From contig NZ_JAANPA010000010.1 of the NCBI RefSeq assembly GCF_011320075.1, forward strand, positions 1 to 64,000: 64,000 bases of DNA. The letters run 5' to 3'. The notes under the pieces are model-generated. The model was not told the DNA's origin. It ran no database searches and was given only the letters and a program-made list of their open reading frames with translations. The position numbers and the translations under genes were made by a program. Numbering within the stretch: position 1 is the stretch's first letter; the number at the start of each line of letters is the position of its first letter. Positions 29,995-39,086 of this stretch are shown one piece after another. Source of the DNA: Sphingosinicella sp. YJ22 (GTDB lineage: Bacteria; Pseudomonadota; Alphaproteobacteria; Sphingomonadales; Sphingomonadaceae).

Positions 29995-30258
29995 ATGGCG
30001 AACACGCCGCAGGCACGTAAACGCATCCGTCGCAACGCCAACCGGGCGATCGTCAATGGCGCGCGGGTGAGCCGCATCCGTACCTTCATCAAGCAGCTCG
30101 AGTCGGCGCTCGCGGCTGGCGACAAGGATACGGCGCGCACGGCGCTGCAGCGGGTCCAGCCGGAGCTGGCGCGCGGCGTCGCCAAGGGCGTTGTTCACAA
30201 GAACACCGCGGCCCGCAAGCTGTCGCGCCTGACCAAGCGGGTCGTCGCGCTCGGCTGA
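29995..30258 (+). CDS. rpsT: 30S ribosomal protein S20
   Basis: The 87-aa S20 starts [19 protein letters not shown] and has the typical three-helix basic sequence ending [15 protein letters not shown]. It binds 16S rRNA. A strong terminator follows and dnaA is next, a gene order often seen in alphaproteobacteria. Confidence 0.97.
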   Translation: MANTPQARKRIRRNANRAIVNGARVSRIRTFIKQLESALAAGDKDTARTALQRVQPELARGVAKGVVHKNTAARKLSRLTKRVVALG

Positions 30259-30282
30259 CCCCTTCATTTCCGTCCCGTTCCG

Positions 30283-30317
30283 AAACCCGTCGGCGCCAGC
30301 AGCGCCGGCGGGTTTTT
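30283..30317 (+). terminator. Rho-independent terminator after rpsT
   Basis: A 13-bp stem with one G-T pair (30284-30296 with 30302-30314), 5-base loop, then TTTTT at 30313-30317. Confidence 0.9.
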
Positions 30318-30664
30318 CATTATGACGCATGTTACACTTTTGCGACTCGCGCATTTCTGCGGGTTCACGCCGATGTCGCGGTTTGGCAACACGGTAAGTC
30401 ACTGATTTACAACGTAAATCCCATACCCCCTGCGGAGAGCCGCACGAATCCTATGTCAATCCCCGTTATTTGAACCGGGGACAGTTTTCGGGCTTGCAGG
30501 GAATCAATCGGGGTTCCTACAACGGCTCCCCGGGCCGGAGATTCCCGGTCGGGCTAAAACGAAAATGACATGACGGGAGCGGCTGCGCGAGAGCGTTTCG
30601 CCGCAAGGGGAAGACTTTGCCCGAGAGCCGGCGCGCTTGCGCCGCCCGCGAGGAGGGGGAATAG
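30318..30664 (+). other. dnaA upstream region, no gene seen
   Basis: About 350 bases between the rpsT terminator and dnaA. It holds the perfect palindrome ATTTAC-AAC-GTAAAT at 30405-30419, a partly matching GTAA...TTAC just before it, and a weak CCCCG/CGGGG hairpin near 30461-30480. I find no cluster of DnaA boxes and no AT-rich unwinding tract, so it is not called an origin. The longest ORF (27 codons from 30323) has no ribosome-binding site. It presumably carries the dnaA promoter and long leader. Confidence 0.5.
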
Positions 30665-32080
30665 GTGGCGAATAGTGCGACCAGTGGTGCTGTGTTGGAC
30701 ACGGACATGAGCGTGACGGACAAGATGCAGAAGGCTTGGGAGGTGATTCGCGCCAACCTCCGCCGTGATTGCGGCGCCCGGATGTTCGACGCCTGGCTGC
30801 GGCCGATCGCGCTCAACGGCTTCGATTCGGCCACCGGCACCCTGCTCTTGAATCTGCCGTCCAAGTTCATGGCCGACTGGGTCCAGAATCATCATGCCGA
30901 CCGGCTCGCCCTTGCCTGGCGCGCGCATGCGCCCGAGGTGAAGGAAATCCGAATCGGAGTCGGCCCGGCCGCGCCGCTGACCGCCGCGATCGTTCAGATC
31001 CCGGCGCCGGAAGCGCATCAGGAGCGCGATCAGCGCGGCCCGGCCAAGTGCGCTTATTCGGTCGCGCTCGAGCCGCGCTACCGGTTCGAGAATTTCGTCG
31101 TCGGCAAGGCCAACGAAGTCGCGTTCAACGCCGCCAAGACGCTGGCCGCCGCCGACAATGTCGCCTTCAACCCGCTGTTCCTCCACGGCGGCACCGGTCG
31201 CGGCAAGACTCACCTGCTTCACGCGATCGGCCACGAATTCCACCGCCTGCGGCCGCGGGCGAAGATCATCTACATGTCGGCCGAGAAGTTCATGGTCGAG
31301 TTCGTCGCGGCCCTGCGCTCGAACGAGACCCTGCAGTTCAAGCAGCAGCTGCGGTCCGCCGACCTGCTGATGATCGACGACGTCCAGTTCATCGCGGGCA
31401 AGGAATCGACTCAGGAAGAGTTTTTCCACACGATGAACGAGATCATCTCGGCCGGCCGCCGGCTGGTGATCTCGTCGGACCGCGCCCCGCAGGACCTCGA
31501 CGGCATCGAGCCGCGCATCCTCTCGCGCCTGTCCTGGGGTCTGGTCGCCGACATCAACGCCGCCGATCTCGAGCTCCGGCTCTCAATCATCCACAAGAAG
31601 CTGGAAGCGCTTCCGGACGTGAAGGTGCCGGACGACGTGATCGGCTTCCTCGCGCGGCGGATCAGCTCCAACGTCCGCGAGCTGGAAGGCGCGCTCAACC
31701 GCATCGCCGCTTATTCGGTGATGCAGAATCGGCCGATCAACATCGACTTCGTCGCCGAGGTGCTCGCCAACATCCTGCGCGCCAACCAGCGCCGAGTCTC
31801 GATCGACGAGATCCAGACCAAGGTCTCTGAGCATTACCGAATCCGCAAGGCGGAGATGACCAGCGCCCGCCGCGCCCGCGAGGTCGCGCGCCCGCGCCAG
31901 GTCGCCATGTACCTGTCCAAGCAGCTCACCCCGCGCTCGCTGCCCGAGATCGGCCGCCGCTTCGGCGGGCGCGATCACACCACGGTGATCCACGCGGTGC
32001 GCCAAATCGAGAAGCTGCGGGCCCAGGACAGCGAGCTGGACAACGACATCCGCCTGCTGACCCGCCAGCTCGAGGGCTAA
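30665..32080 (+). CDS. dnaA: Chromosomal replication initiator protein DnaA
   Basis: AAA+ initiator that binds oriC and opens DNA. The 471-aa protein has domain I ([26 protein letters not shown]), a short linker, the ATPase domain with Walker [16 protein letters not shown] and Walker [14 protein letters not shown], sensor [12 protein letters not shown], and domain IV with [14 protein letters not shown] and [20 protein letters not shown] 30665 is chosen because GAGGAGGGGGAATAG precedes it; ATG 30707 is an alternative. Confidence 0.97.
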   Translation: MANSATSGAVLDTDMSVTDKMQKAWEVIRANLRRDCGARMFDAWLRPIALNGFDSATGTLLLNLPSKFMADWVQNHHADRLALAWRAHAPEVKEIRIGVGPAAPLTAAIVQIPAPEAHQERDQRGPAKCAYSVALEPRYRFENFVVGKANEVAFNAAKTLAAADNVAFNPLFLHGGTGRGKTHLLHAIGHEFHRLRPRAKIIYMSAEKFMVEFVAALRSNETLQFKQQLRSADLLMIDDVQFIAGKESTQEEFFHTMNEIISAGRRLVISSDRAPQDLDGIEPRILSRLSWGLVADINAADLELRLSIIHKKLEALPDVKVPDDVIGFLARRISSNVRELEGALNRIAAYSVMQNRPINIDFVAEVLANILRANQRRVSIDEIQTKVSEHYRIRKAEMTSARRAREVARPRQVAMYLSKQLTPRSLPEIGRRFGGRDHTTVIHAVRQIEKLRAQDSELDNDIRLLTRQLEG

Positions 32081-32143
32081 GCGGTTGCGAGGTGGGTGGC
32101 ATCGCCCGCCGGCCCGGCGACCGCGACAACCAGGACTTTGACG

Positions 32144-32174
32144 AAAAAGGGAGAGCGGCCTGGCCACTCTCCCT
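32144..32174 (-). terminator. Terminator for the leftward 59-aa ORF
   Basis: On the minus strand an 8-bp stem AGGGAGAG/CTCTCCCT (32174-32167 with 32155-32148) ends in TTTTT. It begins right after the stop codon of the ORF at 32178-32357. Confidence 0.8.
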
Positions 32175-32177
32175 CCT

Positions 32178-32357
32178 TCAGGTATCCCGACGGTCCATCG
32201 TTCGGCACTGATCCAGTCGTGCGATCAATCGCTCGAACATCGTCACCGGTTTGCTCAGCTCAGGCTCACCATACGCCCTGCGAAGTGCATCTCCGATCCC
32301 CGCATTGGCATGGGGCGCCACTGCGATGATGTAACGCCGGGGAGTCGTCATCACCAT
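32178..32357 (-). CDS. Unrecognised small protein, 59 aa
   Basis: ATG at 32357 with a strong Shine-Dalgarno, GAGGAGG, about 5 bases upstream; TGA at 32180-32178; then a hairpin-plus-T terminator. The peptide begins MVMTTPRRYIIAVAPHANAG and continues with an amphipathic part (IGDALRRAYGEPEL ... MFERLIARLDQCR). No signal peptide or membrane helix, and no family I know. A strong ribosome-binding site, good length and dedicated terminator together make this a probable real gene, antisense-facing dnaA. Confidence 0.7.
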   Translation of the reverse strand: MVMTTPRRYIIAVAPHANAGIGDALRRAYGEPELSKPVTMFERLIARLDQCRTMDRRDT

Positions 32358-32511
32358 GACCGCCTCCTCAGCTGATTTGCATCAATAACGCGCATGTCCC
32401 TTCAGGGTTGCGCGAGAATCCCGTGTGAAATCAGAGGCCTGAGCACCGTACTATCCGCAGGTTCAGGAGCGGACTAGATTCCGGACGGGGGAGTCGGGAG
32501 GAGCAGGGTAG

Positions 32512-32913
32512 GTGGCAGAGAAGCAATCGCCGGTCGGCGGCGTCACTCCGCATCTCAGCGTCGAAGGCGCGGACGCCGCGATCGATTTCTACAAGAAGGC
32601 GTTCGCGGCCGAGGAGCTCGCCAAACATTATCATGACGACGGCAAGCGGCTGATGCACGCCCACCTCGCCATCAACGGCGGCACGCTGATGCTCAACGAC
32701 ATCTTCGACGAGTTCGGCATGAGCCGCACGCCGTCGCCCAATTACGTGATGCACCTTCAGGTCGACGATGCCGACACCTGGTGGAACCGCGCCGTCGGTG
32801 CCGGCTGCGCGGTGGTCATGCCGATCGGCGATCAGTTCTGGGGCGACCGCTACGGCCAGCTCGAGGATCCGTTCGGCGTGCGCTGGTCCATCGGCGCGCC
32901 GAGCAAGCGCTGA
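32512..32913 (+). CDS. VOC-family (PhnB/glyoxalase-like) protein
   Basis: A 133-aa protein of the vicinal-oxygen-chelate superfamily, PhnB-like branch. It shows VTPHLSVEGADAAIDFYKKAFAAEE, MHAHLAINGGTLMLNDIF and the C-terminal GDQFWGDRYGQLEDPFGVRWSIG. The WGDRYG..DPFG pattern is characteristic of this branch. The GTG at 32512 follows a purine-rich stretch (GGAGCAGGGTAG). Substrate unknown. It ends at a bidirectional terminator. Confidence 0.88.
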   Translation: MAEKQSPVGGVTPHLSVEGADAAIDFYKKAFAAEELAKHYHDDGKRLMHAHLAINGGTLMLNDIFDEFGMSRTPSPNYVMHLQVDDADTWWNRAVGAGCAVVMPIGDQFWGDRYGQLEDPFGVRWSIGAPSKR

Positions 32914-32919
32914 CACGAA

Positions 32920-32948
32920 AGAGGCGACGCCCCGGGGACGCCGCCTCT
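32920..32948. terminator. Bidirectional hairpin terminator after the VOC gene
   Basis: A near-perfect palindrome (AGAGGCG ... CGCCTCT with CCCCGGGG in the centre) between convergent genes. It lacks a long T tract. Confidence 0.6.
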
Positions 32949-32991
32949 CTCCATGCCGCTTACCGCCCGGCGGAAGCCGGGACGAGCCAAT

Positions 32992-33654
32992 TTAGTACCG
33001 CGGTGCGCGCGGACCGTCCGGAACGGTGATCCGCACCCGCTCGCCATTGTTGCCCGGGAAACCCGTGAACATGGCCTCGATCAGGTTCGGAACGAGCACC
33101 GGCAGGTCGTCGGTGCGCGATTGCGCCTGGGCCAGCCCTTCGAACACCGCCTGGCCGTCGCCGGCGCGGCGAATGTCCATGTCGAGGAAGCTGGTGTAGA
33201 CCGTATAGCTGCGCACGTCATGGCCGAACGGGTCGCCCCAGAACGGGTCGTGCCAGCCCCAGTAGAAGGGGTGGCGGCGCCCGCCGAAATAGCCGAACCG
33301 CGAGAAGCGCGGCCGGTAAAAGCCCGAATAGCCGAAGCCCGGGCTGGACACGATGCGCTCGCGGCCGTTGTCGACGCCATAGTCGAGCGTGACGATCAGC
33401 GACGCGCCCTGACCCGGGCCGGCCTCGGTGAAGCCCTGCTGGATGAGGTGCTGGCGCACCAGGCCGGCATAGCGGCCGAATTCGAGGCCGCCGCGATTCT
33501 CCGCGTCCGCGGCCTGGATGATGAAAGTCTGTCCCTGCGGGGCGGGGAGCGCCTGGAACCGTTGCACCTGTGCCGGAAAGCCGGTCGCGCAGCCCGCCAG
33601 CCCGAGCAGCGCAACTGGCGCCGCCAGGCCCAGGGCCATCTTCTTGAGCAGCAT
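32992..33654 (-). CDS. DUF4136 lipoprotein
   Basis: A 220-aa outer-membrane-type lipoprotein. ATG 33654 (GGAAGGG upstream) gives the signal MLLKKMALGLAAPVALLGLAGC with the lipobox Cys at about 22. The mature part has a DUF4136-like pattern: ...TFIIQAADAENRGGLEFGRYAGLVRQHLIQQGF, a dense Gly/Phe/Tyr/Trp loop (GYSGFYRPRFSRFGYFGG, HPFYWGWHDPFWG) and VFEGLAQAQSRTDDLPVLVPNLIEAMF. The function of DUF4136 is not established. Confidence 0.85.
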   Translation of the reverse strand: MLLKKMALGLAAPVALLGLAGCATGFPAQVQRFQALPAPQGQTFIIQAADAENRGGLEFGRYAGLVRQHLIQQGFTEAGPGQGASLIVTLDYGVDNGRERIVSSPGFGYSGFYRPRFSRFGYFGGRRHPFYWGWHDPFWGDPFGHDVRSYTVYTSFLDMDIRRAGDGQAVFEGLAQAQSRTDDLPVLVPNLIEAMFTGFPGNNGERVRITVPDGPRAPRY

Positions 33655-33741
33655 GGATTTACCCTTCCACGATTCGCCTTTGAGTTTGAACAGCTTACCT
33701 CTCACAAGCAGGCTGAACAACGGCTGTACGTGAACCGGGTG

Positions 33742-34740
33742 TTAATGCCGGGCGAAGAGGCCCATCGCCTTGTAAGCAGCCGATAATGTCGGCGCCGCGA
33801 CGGCCGCCGCGCGCTCGGCGCCGCGCTCGAGCACCGAGTCGACGGCGTCGGGATGGGCGCGATAGTCGTTGAGCCGCGCGGCGATCGGCCGAAGAGTCTC
33901 GACGAGCAGCTCGGCGAGCTTCGGCTTGAACGCGCCGAAGCCCTGGCCGGAATGCTCCTCGACCACCGATTGCGGCGTTCGGTCGCTCAGCGCCGCGTAG
34001 ATGGTGACGAGGTTCCGCGCTTCAGGACGGCCGTCGAGCGCGTCGAAGCTGTCGGGCAGCGGTTCGGCGTCGGTCTTGGCCTTGCGGATCTTCTGGGCGA
34101 CGGTGTCGCTGTCGTCGATCAGGTTGATCCGGCTCATGTCGGACGGGTCCGACTTGCTCATCTTGGCGGTGCCGTCGCGAAGGCTCATGATCCGCGCTCC
34201 GGTCTCGCCGATGTGGGCGTCGGGCAGGGTGAAGACCTCCTGGCCATAATCGTTGTGGAACTTGGTCGCGATGTCGCGGATCAGCTCGACATGCTGCTTC
34301 TGGTCCTCGCCGACCGGGACGTGGGTCGCCTGGTAGAGCAGCACGTCGGCGGCCTGGAGGATCGGGTAGCTGTACAGGCCGACGCTGACCCCCTCGCGGT
34401 TCTTGCCCGATTTCTCCTTGAACTGGGTCATCCGGTTGAGCCAGCCGATTCGGGCGACACAGGACAGCAGCCAGGCCATTTCGGCATGGGCGGCCACCCG
34501 CGCGTGATTGAATAGCACCGAGCGCTCGGGATCGATGCCGCAGGCGAGCAGGGCGCCGGCCATCTCGCGCACGTTGGAGCGCAGCTCGTCCGGGCTCACA
34601 TAGACGGTGATCGCGTGGAGATCGGCGAGGAAGTAGAAGCACTCCGCCTCGTCCTGCATCGCCGCCCAGCGCCGGATCGCGCCGATATAATTGCCGAGGT
34701 GGAGATTGCCGGTCGGTTGGATGCCGGACACGATGCGCAT
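33742..34740 (-). CDS. trpS: Tryptophanyl-tRNA synthetase
   Basis: Class I aminoacyl-tRNA synthetase for Trp. ATG 34740 gives MRIVSGIQPTGNLHLGNYIGAIRRW, containing the HIGH-type motif (HLGN). KMSKS is in GTAKMSKSDPSDMSRI. WLLSCVARIGWLNRMTQFKEKSG and QAADVLLYQATHVPVGEDQKQH are typical of bacterial TrpRS. 332 aa. It starts one base after the murJ stop, so murJ and trpS are co-transcribed. Confidence 0.97.
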   Translation of the reverse strand: MRIVSGIQPTGNLHLGNYIGAIRRWAAMQDEAECFYFLADLHAITVYVSPDELRSNVREMAGALLACGIDPERSVLFNHARVAAHAEMAWLLSCVARIGWLNRMTQFKEKSGKNREGVSVGLYSYPILQAADVLLYQATHVPVGEDQKQHVELIRDIATKFHNDYGQEVFTLPDAHIGETGARIMSLRDGTAKMSKSDPSDMSRINLIDDSDTVAQKIRKAKTDAEPLPDSFDALDGRPEARNLVTIYAALSDRTPQSVVEEHSGQGFGAFKPKLAELLVETLRPIAARLNDYRAHPDAVDSVLERGAERAAAVAAPTLSAAYKAMGLFARH

Positions 34741-34741
34741 G

Positions 34742-36358
34742 TCAGTTGCCTTCCGAAAGCGGCGCTTCTTCCGGCTTCGCGCGCCGGAACAGGGTCTTGA
34801 TGTCGCCGCGGTCGATTCCGCCGATGAACCAGGCGATCCCGAAATAGAGTACGCCGCCGATGCCGACGAGGATTCCGACACCGATGAACCGGCCAAAGGA
34901 CTTGCCCGCGTCGCCCCAGCCCCCGCTTCCGAGCAGGAGGTCGCCGAGGTAGCGCTGCAGGAAGAACAACGCCGCGCCCATCGCCGCCGTGGCGATCAGC
35001 TGCTTGGCGACCCGCGCCACCAGCCAGCCCGGCATCGTGAAATGGCCGCGCGCGGCGAGGATCGCGAACAGCAGCAGGAAATTGAGCCAGGCGCCCGCCG
35101 AGGTGACGGTGGCGAGGCTGTAAATGCCCATCACCGGAATGAGCAGGAAGTTGGCGACGACGCTGGCGCCGAGGATCGACATGGCGATCCACACCGGGGT
35201 CTTGACGTCCTTGCGGGCGTAGAAGCCGGGGGTGAGCACCTTGACCAGCACATAGGCGGGCAGGCCGAGCACCAGGATCGACAGGATGTTGCCGGTGATG
35301 ACCGCGTTGTCGACCGTGTAGTTGCCGCCCTGGAACAGCGCCGCGATGATCGGAAAGGCGGTGACCGACAGCGCCAGCGTCGCCGGCAGGGTCAGCAGCA
35401 TGGCGAGGTCGAAGGCGCGGGCCTGGGTATCGGCGGCGCCGGCCTCGTCTTTGCGCTCGATCGAGCGGCTGATCGTCGGCAGGATGGCGGTGCCGAGCGC
35501 CGTTCCGATGATCGACAGAGGCAGCTGGTTGAGGCGGTCGGCATAGCCGAGATTGGTCAGCGCCCCCTCGCCGAGCCGCGAGGCGAAGAAGGTGTAGAAG
35601 AGCTGGCTGATCTGGTAGACGCCCGCCGCCACCGTCGCGGGCAGGATCAGGACGATCAGCTCCTTCACCGCCGGGGTCAGGCGCGGCCGGCCGAAATGCA
35701 GGTGGATGCCGGCCTTGCGCACGGCATACCAGCACAGGCCGAACTGGGCGATGCCACCGAGCAGCACCGCGATCGCCATCAGCCGAACCGTCGTCGCCTG
35801 TTCCGCGGGGCTGTCGCCGCCAGGCGCGAGGAGCAGGGCGATGATCAGCGCGATGTTGAGCAGGGCAGGGGCGAAGGCTGCGACCGCGAAGCGGGTCAGC
35901 GAATTGAGCACGCCCGACAGCAGGGCGACCAGGCTGATGAACAGGAGGTAGGGGAAGGTCCAGCGGGTGAGCTCGACCGCCAGCTCGAACTTGCCCGGCG
36001 TGTCGCCATAATCGGACACGATCAGCCACAGGAAACCCGGCATGACGATCTCGAAGATCGCGGTGACGACCAGCAAGGTCGGCATGAACACCGCGAGGAT
36101 CTCGTTCGAGAATTGCTGGGCGTCGGTATGGCCGCCGGACGCGAGGCGGCGGCTGAACAGCGGCACGAAGCCCGACGCGAAGGCGCCCTCGCCGAACAGG
36201 CGACGGAAGATGTTGGGCAGCGTGAAGGCGACGTTGAACGCGTCGTTGGCGTGGCTGGCGCCGAGGATTCGGCTGCCGATCATGTCGCGCGCGAAGCCGA
36301 GCACGCGGCTGACCATGGTCAGCCCGCCGATCGTCCCGATCGCCTTGACGAGATTCAT
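34742..36358 (-). CDS. murJ: Lipid II flippase MurJ
   Basis: A 538-aa polytopic inner-membrane protein of the MOP superfamily that moves lipid II across the membrane for peptidoglycan synthesis. The N-terminus NLVKAIGTIGGLTMVSRVLGFARDM and SHANDAFNVAFTLPNIFRRLFGEGAFASGFVPLF are the MurJ signature. About 14 hydrophobic helices follow. It is followed by trpS one base after its stop. Confidence 0.96.
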   Translation of the reverse strand: MNLVKAIGTIGGLTMVSRVLGFARDMIGSRILGASHANDAFNVAFTLPNIFRRLFGEGAFASGFVPLFSRRLASGGHTDAQQFSNEILAVFMPTLLVVTAIFEIVMPGFLWLIVSDYGDTPGKFELAVELTRWTFPYLLFISLVALLSGVLNSLTRFAVAAFAPALLNIALIIALLLAPGGDSPAEQATTVRLMAIAVLLGGIAQFGLCWYAVRKAGIHLHFGRPRLTPAVKELIVLILPATVAAGVYQISQLFYTFFASRLGEGALTNLGYADRLNQLPLSIIGTALGTAILPTISRSIERKDEAGAADTQARAFDLAMLLTLPATLALSVTAFPIIAALFQGGNYTVDNAVITGNILSILVLGLPAYVLVKVLTPGFYARKDVKTPVWIAMSILGASVVANFLLIPVMGIYSLATVTSAGAWLNFLLLFAILAARGHFTMPGWLVARVAKQLIATAAMGAALFFLQRYLGDLLLGSGGWGDAGKSFGRFIGVGILVGIGGVLYFGIAWFIGGIDRGDIKTLFRRAKPEEAPLSEGN

Positions 36359-36389
36359 GTGGAGCCGCTCCCCGGGACCGGCCGGCCGA

Positions 36390-36911
36390 TCAGGCCTGCC
36401 CGGTCACCTCGCCGGCCTGGCCGCCGGTTGCCTCGGCCTGGGCCTGGGCGGCGCGCTGCATGTAGAGCGCGCCGAAGTCGATCGGGTCGAGCAGCAGCGG
36501 CGGGAAGCCGCCATTGGTCACCACGTCGGCGATGATCTGGCGCGCGAACGGGAAGAGCAGGCGCGGGCCTTCGGCGAGCAGGAACGGCTGGATCTGCTCG
36601 GCCGGCACGTTGCGAAGCGCGAACAGACCGGCATAGAGCAGCTCTGCGCGGAAGGCGGTGCCCTGCTCGGTGTTGGCGGCCACGTCGATCTTGAGCTGAA
36701 CTTCGTGGACGTCGTTGCCGACGGCCTGCGCGCCGATATTGACCTGGACGTCCATCTGCGGCTGGCCCTGCCACTGGAACACGGCCGGGGCGCTCGGATT
36801 CTCGAACGACAGGTCCTTCACATATTGGGCAAGGATGCCGACCTGCGGCGCGTTTCCGTTGACGTCGCCTGCCTGTCCGTCGGTCTGCGGAGCGCCCTGA
36901 TCTTCGGCCAT
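36390..36911 (-). CDS. secB: Protein-export chaperone SecB
   Basis: Cytosolic tetrameric chaperone that holds preproteins unfolded for SecA. ATG 36911 (GGAAGG upstream) gives 173 aa with QYVKDLSFENPSAP, VHEVQLKIDVAANTEQGTAFRAELLYAGLFAL and LLFPFARQIIADVVTNGGFPPLLLDPIDFGALY. The Gln/Ala/Glu-rich C-terminal tail is usual. It is divergent from the Tim44-like/mltA/smr genes, a conserved alphaproteobacterial neighbourhood. Confidence 0.97.
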   Translation of the reverse strand: MAEDQGAPQTDGQAGDVNGNAPQVGILAQYVKDLSFENPSAPAVFQWQGQPQMDVQVNIGAQAVGNDVHEVQLKIDVAANTEQGTAFRAELLYAGLFALRNVPAEQIQPFLLAEGPRLLFPFARQIIADVVTNGGFPPLLLDPIDFGALYMQRAAQAQAEATGGQAGEVTGQA

Positions 36912-37105
36912 CGATTTCAAACCTTCCAGTCACTTGTCTGAGAGAAAAGGCCGCGGCGTCCGGCCGTGGCGAGGATTGTGCGGGCGACTAGCAGCCCGCA
37001 AAGGGCGACGCAACGCCGCCGCCGGCCTTGCGCCCGACATCCTGATTTGAAAGAGGGACCCAACGGGCTTATGTAGGTGTTTCGCCCGCGAAGGAGTATT
37101 TGGTT

Positions 37106-37756
37106 TTGACCGTCGAGATCGTGTTGCTCGCCATGGTGGCCCTTTTCGTGGGCCTGCGGCTCTATGCCGTGCTTGGCCAGCGCACCGGTCACGAACAGCA
37201 GCCGGTGGCCCCGCCGCAGCCGGCGGCCAAGCCGGAAGCCGCGGTGCCGACCGCGGAGCCCCAGCCGGTGACGGAGCCGAGCGGAATCACGCTCGATAAG
37301 AGCACCGCCGCCGCCTTGCGCTCGCTGATCGCCGCCGATCCGAGCTTCGACACCGCCCGATTCCTCGACGGCGCCCAGGCCGCCTACCGGATGATCCTCG
37401 AGGCGTTCTGGAAGGGCGACCGCGAAACGCTGGCCGAGCTGGTCGGCGACGAGGTCCGCGCCGCCTTCGAGGAGGCGATCACGGAGCGCGACGCCGCCGG
37501 CCACCGCCTCGACAACCGCCTGATCGCGGTCGAGCGGACGGCGATCGAGAATGCCAGCGTCGAGAGCCGCGTCGCCACCATCGAGGTGCGTTTCGACGCC
37601 TATGTCGCCGCGGTCACCCGCGATGCGGAAGGCGAAGTGGTCGCCGGGTCGCTGACCGATGCGGTGTCGACCCACGACATCTGGACCTTCCGCCGCGACC
37701 TCAAGAGCGACGATCCCAACTGGCTGCTTGTCGAGACCGACGAAGCCGGCGAGTAA
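37106..37756 (+). CDS. Tim44-like (TimA) domain protein
   Basis: A 216-aa membrane-anchored protein. It has one N-terminal helix (TVEIVLLAMVALFVGLRLYAVLG), a Pro/Ala linker to about residue 55 and a Tim44-like domain (FDTARFLDGAQAAYRMILEAFWKGDRETLAELVGDEVRAAFEEAI ... HDIWTFRRDLKSDDPNWLLVETD). TTG 37106 is 9 bases after AAGGAG; TTG 37100 is too close to it. The domain is related to mitochondrial Tim44, which tethers the import motor; the bacterial role is not settled. It sits opposite secB and ahead of mltA. Confidence 0.9.
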   Translation: MTVEIVLLAMVALFVGLRLYAVLGQRTGHEQQPVAPPQPAAKPEAAVPTAEPQPVTEPSGITLDKSTAAALRSLIAADPSFDTARFLDGAQAAYRMILEAFWKGDRETLAELVGDEVRAAFEEAITERDAAGHRLDNRLIAVERTAIENASVESRVATIEVRFDAYVAAVTRDAEGEVVAGSLTDAVSTHDIWTFRRDLKSDDPNWLLVETDEAGE

Positions 37757-37829
37757 TTCTCCGCGCGACCCGCAAGAAGCGGGGAGTTTTGAGCTTCCGA
37801 CCGCCTGCTTAGGCCGCTAACCCGGTCGG

Positions 37830-39086
37830 ATGCTGCGTTCCCTCATCCTCGCCGCCGTTGTCCTCGGCTTGTCCGCCTGCGCCACGCGAGCCGTTCCGCC
37901 GCCGCGCCAGCCGGCTCCCCAGCCGGCCAGGCCGGCGCCGGTGACTCCGCAGCCCACGACTCCGCCGACGCTCCAGCGCGCGCCCTTGCCCTCGGTGCCT
38001 GCCATCGAAGGGCGATCGCCCCAGATGGCCGTCGAGGCAGGGCTCCGGCCGGGTCCGACCGTCGCCAGCCTCAACCTGGCTCCGACGCAGGCCGCGCGCG
38101 GCCTCGCCACCTTCAGGGTCAGTTGCTCGACCGTCACCCGCCGCGAGGACCGGACCGGCCTGACCCGGCCCAGCGACTGGACCAGTGCCTGCGCCGCCGC
38201 GCGGAACTGGGCGGACAGCGACTCGGTGACTTTCTTCAATTCCTGGTTCGAAACGGTCGAGGTCGGCGACGGCAACGCCTTCGCGACCGGCTATTACGAG
38301 CCCGAGATCCGCGGCTGTCGCACGCGCCAGCCGGGCTGCGAAACGCCGATCTACGGGGTCCCCGCCGATCTTCTCCTCGCCGATCCGCGCACGGGCGAGC
38401 GCGGCCGCGGCCGGGTCATGCCGGACGGCAGCTACGGTCCCTATTTCAGCCGCACCGAGATCGAGGAAGGCGCGCTCGCGGGGCGCGGGCTGGAGATCGC
38501 CTGGGCGGCCGATCCGGTCGACCTGTTCTTTCTCCAGATCCAGGGCTCGGGCCGGCTGCGCACGCCCGACGGCGAGGTGATCCGGCTCGGCTATGCCCAG
38601 CAGAACGGCCATGCCTATGTCGCGCTCGGCCGGCTGATGCGCGAGCGCAACCTGCTGCCGCCAGTCCAGATCAGCCTTCAGACCATCCAGGCCTGGCTTC
38701 GCGCCAATCCCGGCGAGGGCCAGCTGCTGATGCGCGAGAATCCGAGCTACGTCTTCTTCCGCGTGCTGACCGGCCCCGGCCCGCTCGGATCGCTCGGCCT
38801 TCCGGTTACGCCGCGCGGCACCGTGGCCGTCGACCCGGTTTACGTCACCTACGGTGCGCCGGTGCTCCTGATGCGGATGAGCGAGCCGCGCGCCGACGGC
38901 CTGTGGGTGGCCCAGGATACCGGCGGGGCGATCCGCGGCGCCAACCGCTTCGACACCTTCTGGGGCGCAGGGCCCGAGGCGGAAGCGATCGCTGGGCCGA
39001 TGCAGGCACGCGGGCGGTCGTTGCTGCTGCTGCCGCGCGGCACCCTCGAGCGGCTGAGCAGGCGGGATGCGGCGACTCAACCCTGA
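37830..39086 (+). CDS. mltA: Membrane-bound lytic murein transglycosylase A
   Basis: Outer-membrane lipoprotein that cleaves peptidoglycan glycan strands to 1,6-anhydro-MurNAc. MLRSLILAAVVLGLSAC is a lipoprotein signal; a Pro-rich linker follows. The MltA barrel has FATGYYEPEIRGCRTRQ, DLFFLQIQGSGRLRTPDG and NGHAYVALGRLM. The 3D domain has WVAQDTGGAIRGANRFDTFWGAGPEAE, with the catalytic Asp in RFD. 418 aa. It overlaps the Smr gene by 20 bases. Confidence 0.96.
   Translation: MLRSLILAAVVLGLSACATRAVPPPRQPAPQPARPAPVTPQPTTPPTLQRAPLPSVPAIEGRSPQMAVEAGLRPGPTVASLNLAPTQAARGLATFRVSCSTVTRREDRTGLTRPSDWTSACAAARNWADSDSVTFFNSWFETVEVGDGNAFATGYYEPEIRGCRTRQPGCETPIYGVPADLLLADPRTGERGRGRVMPDGSYGPYFSRTEIEEGALAGRGLEIAWAADPVDLFFLQIQGSGRLRTPDGEVIRLGYAQQNGHAYVALGRLMRERNLLPPVQISLQTIQAWLRANPGEGQLLMRENPSYVFFRVLTGPGPLGSLGLPVTPRGTVAVDPVYVTYGAPVLLMRMSEPRADGLWVAQDTGGAIRGANRFDTFWGAGPEAEAIAGPMQARGRSLLLLPRGTLERLSRRDAATQP

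Noticed and set aside
31422-31430. DnaA box TTTTCCACA
   Set aside because: A single match inside the dnaA coding sequence with no cluster or AT-rich tract; expected by chance.
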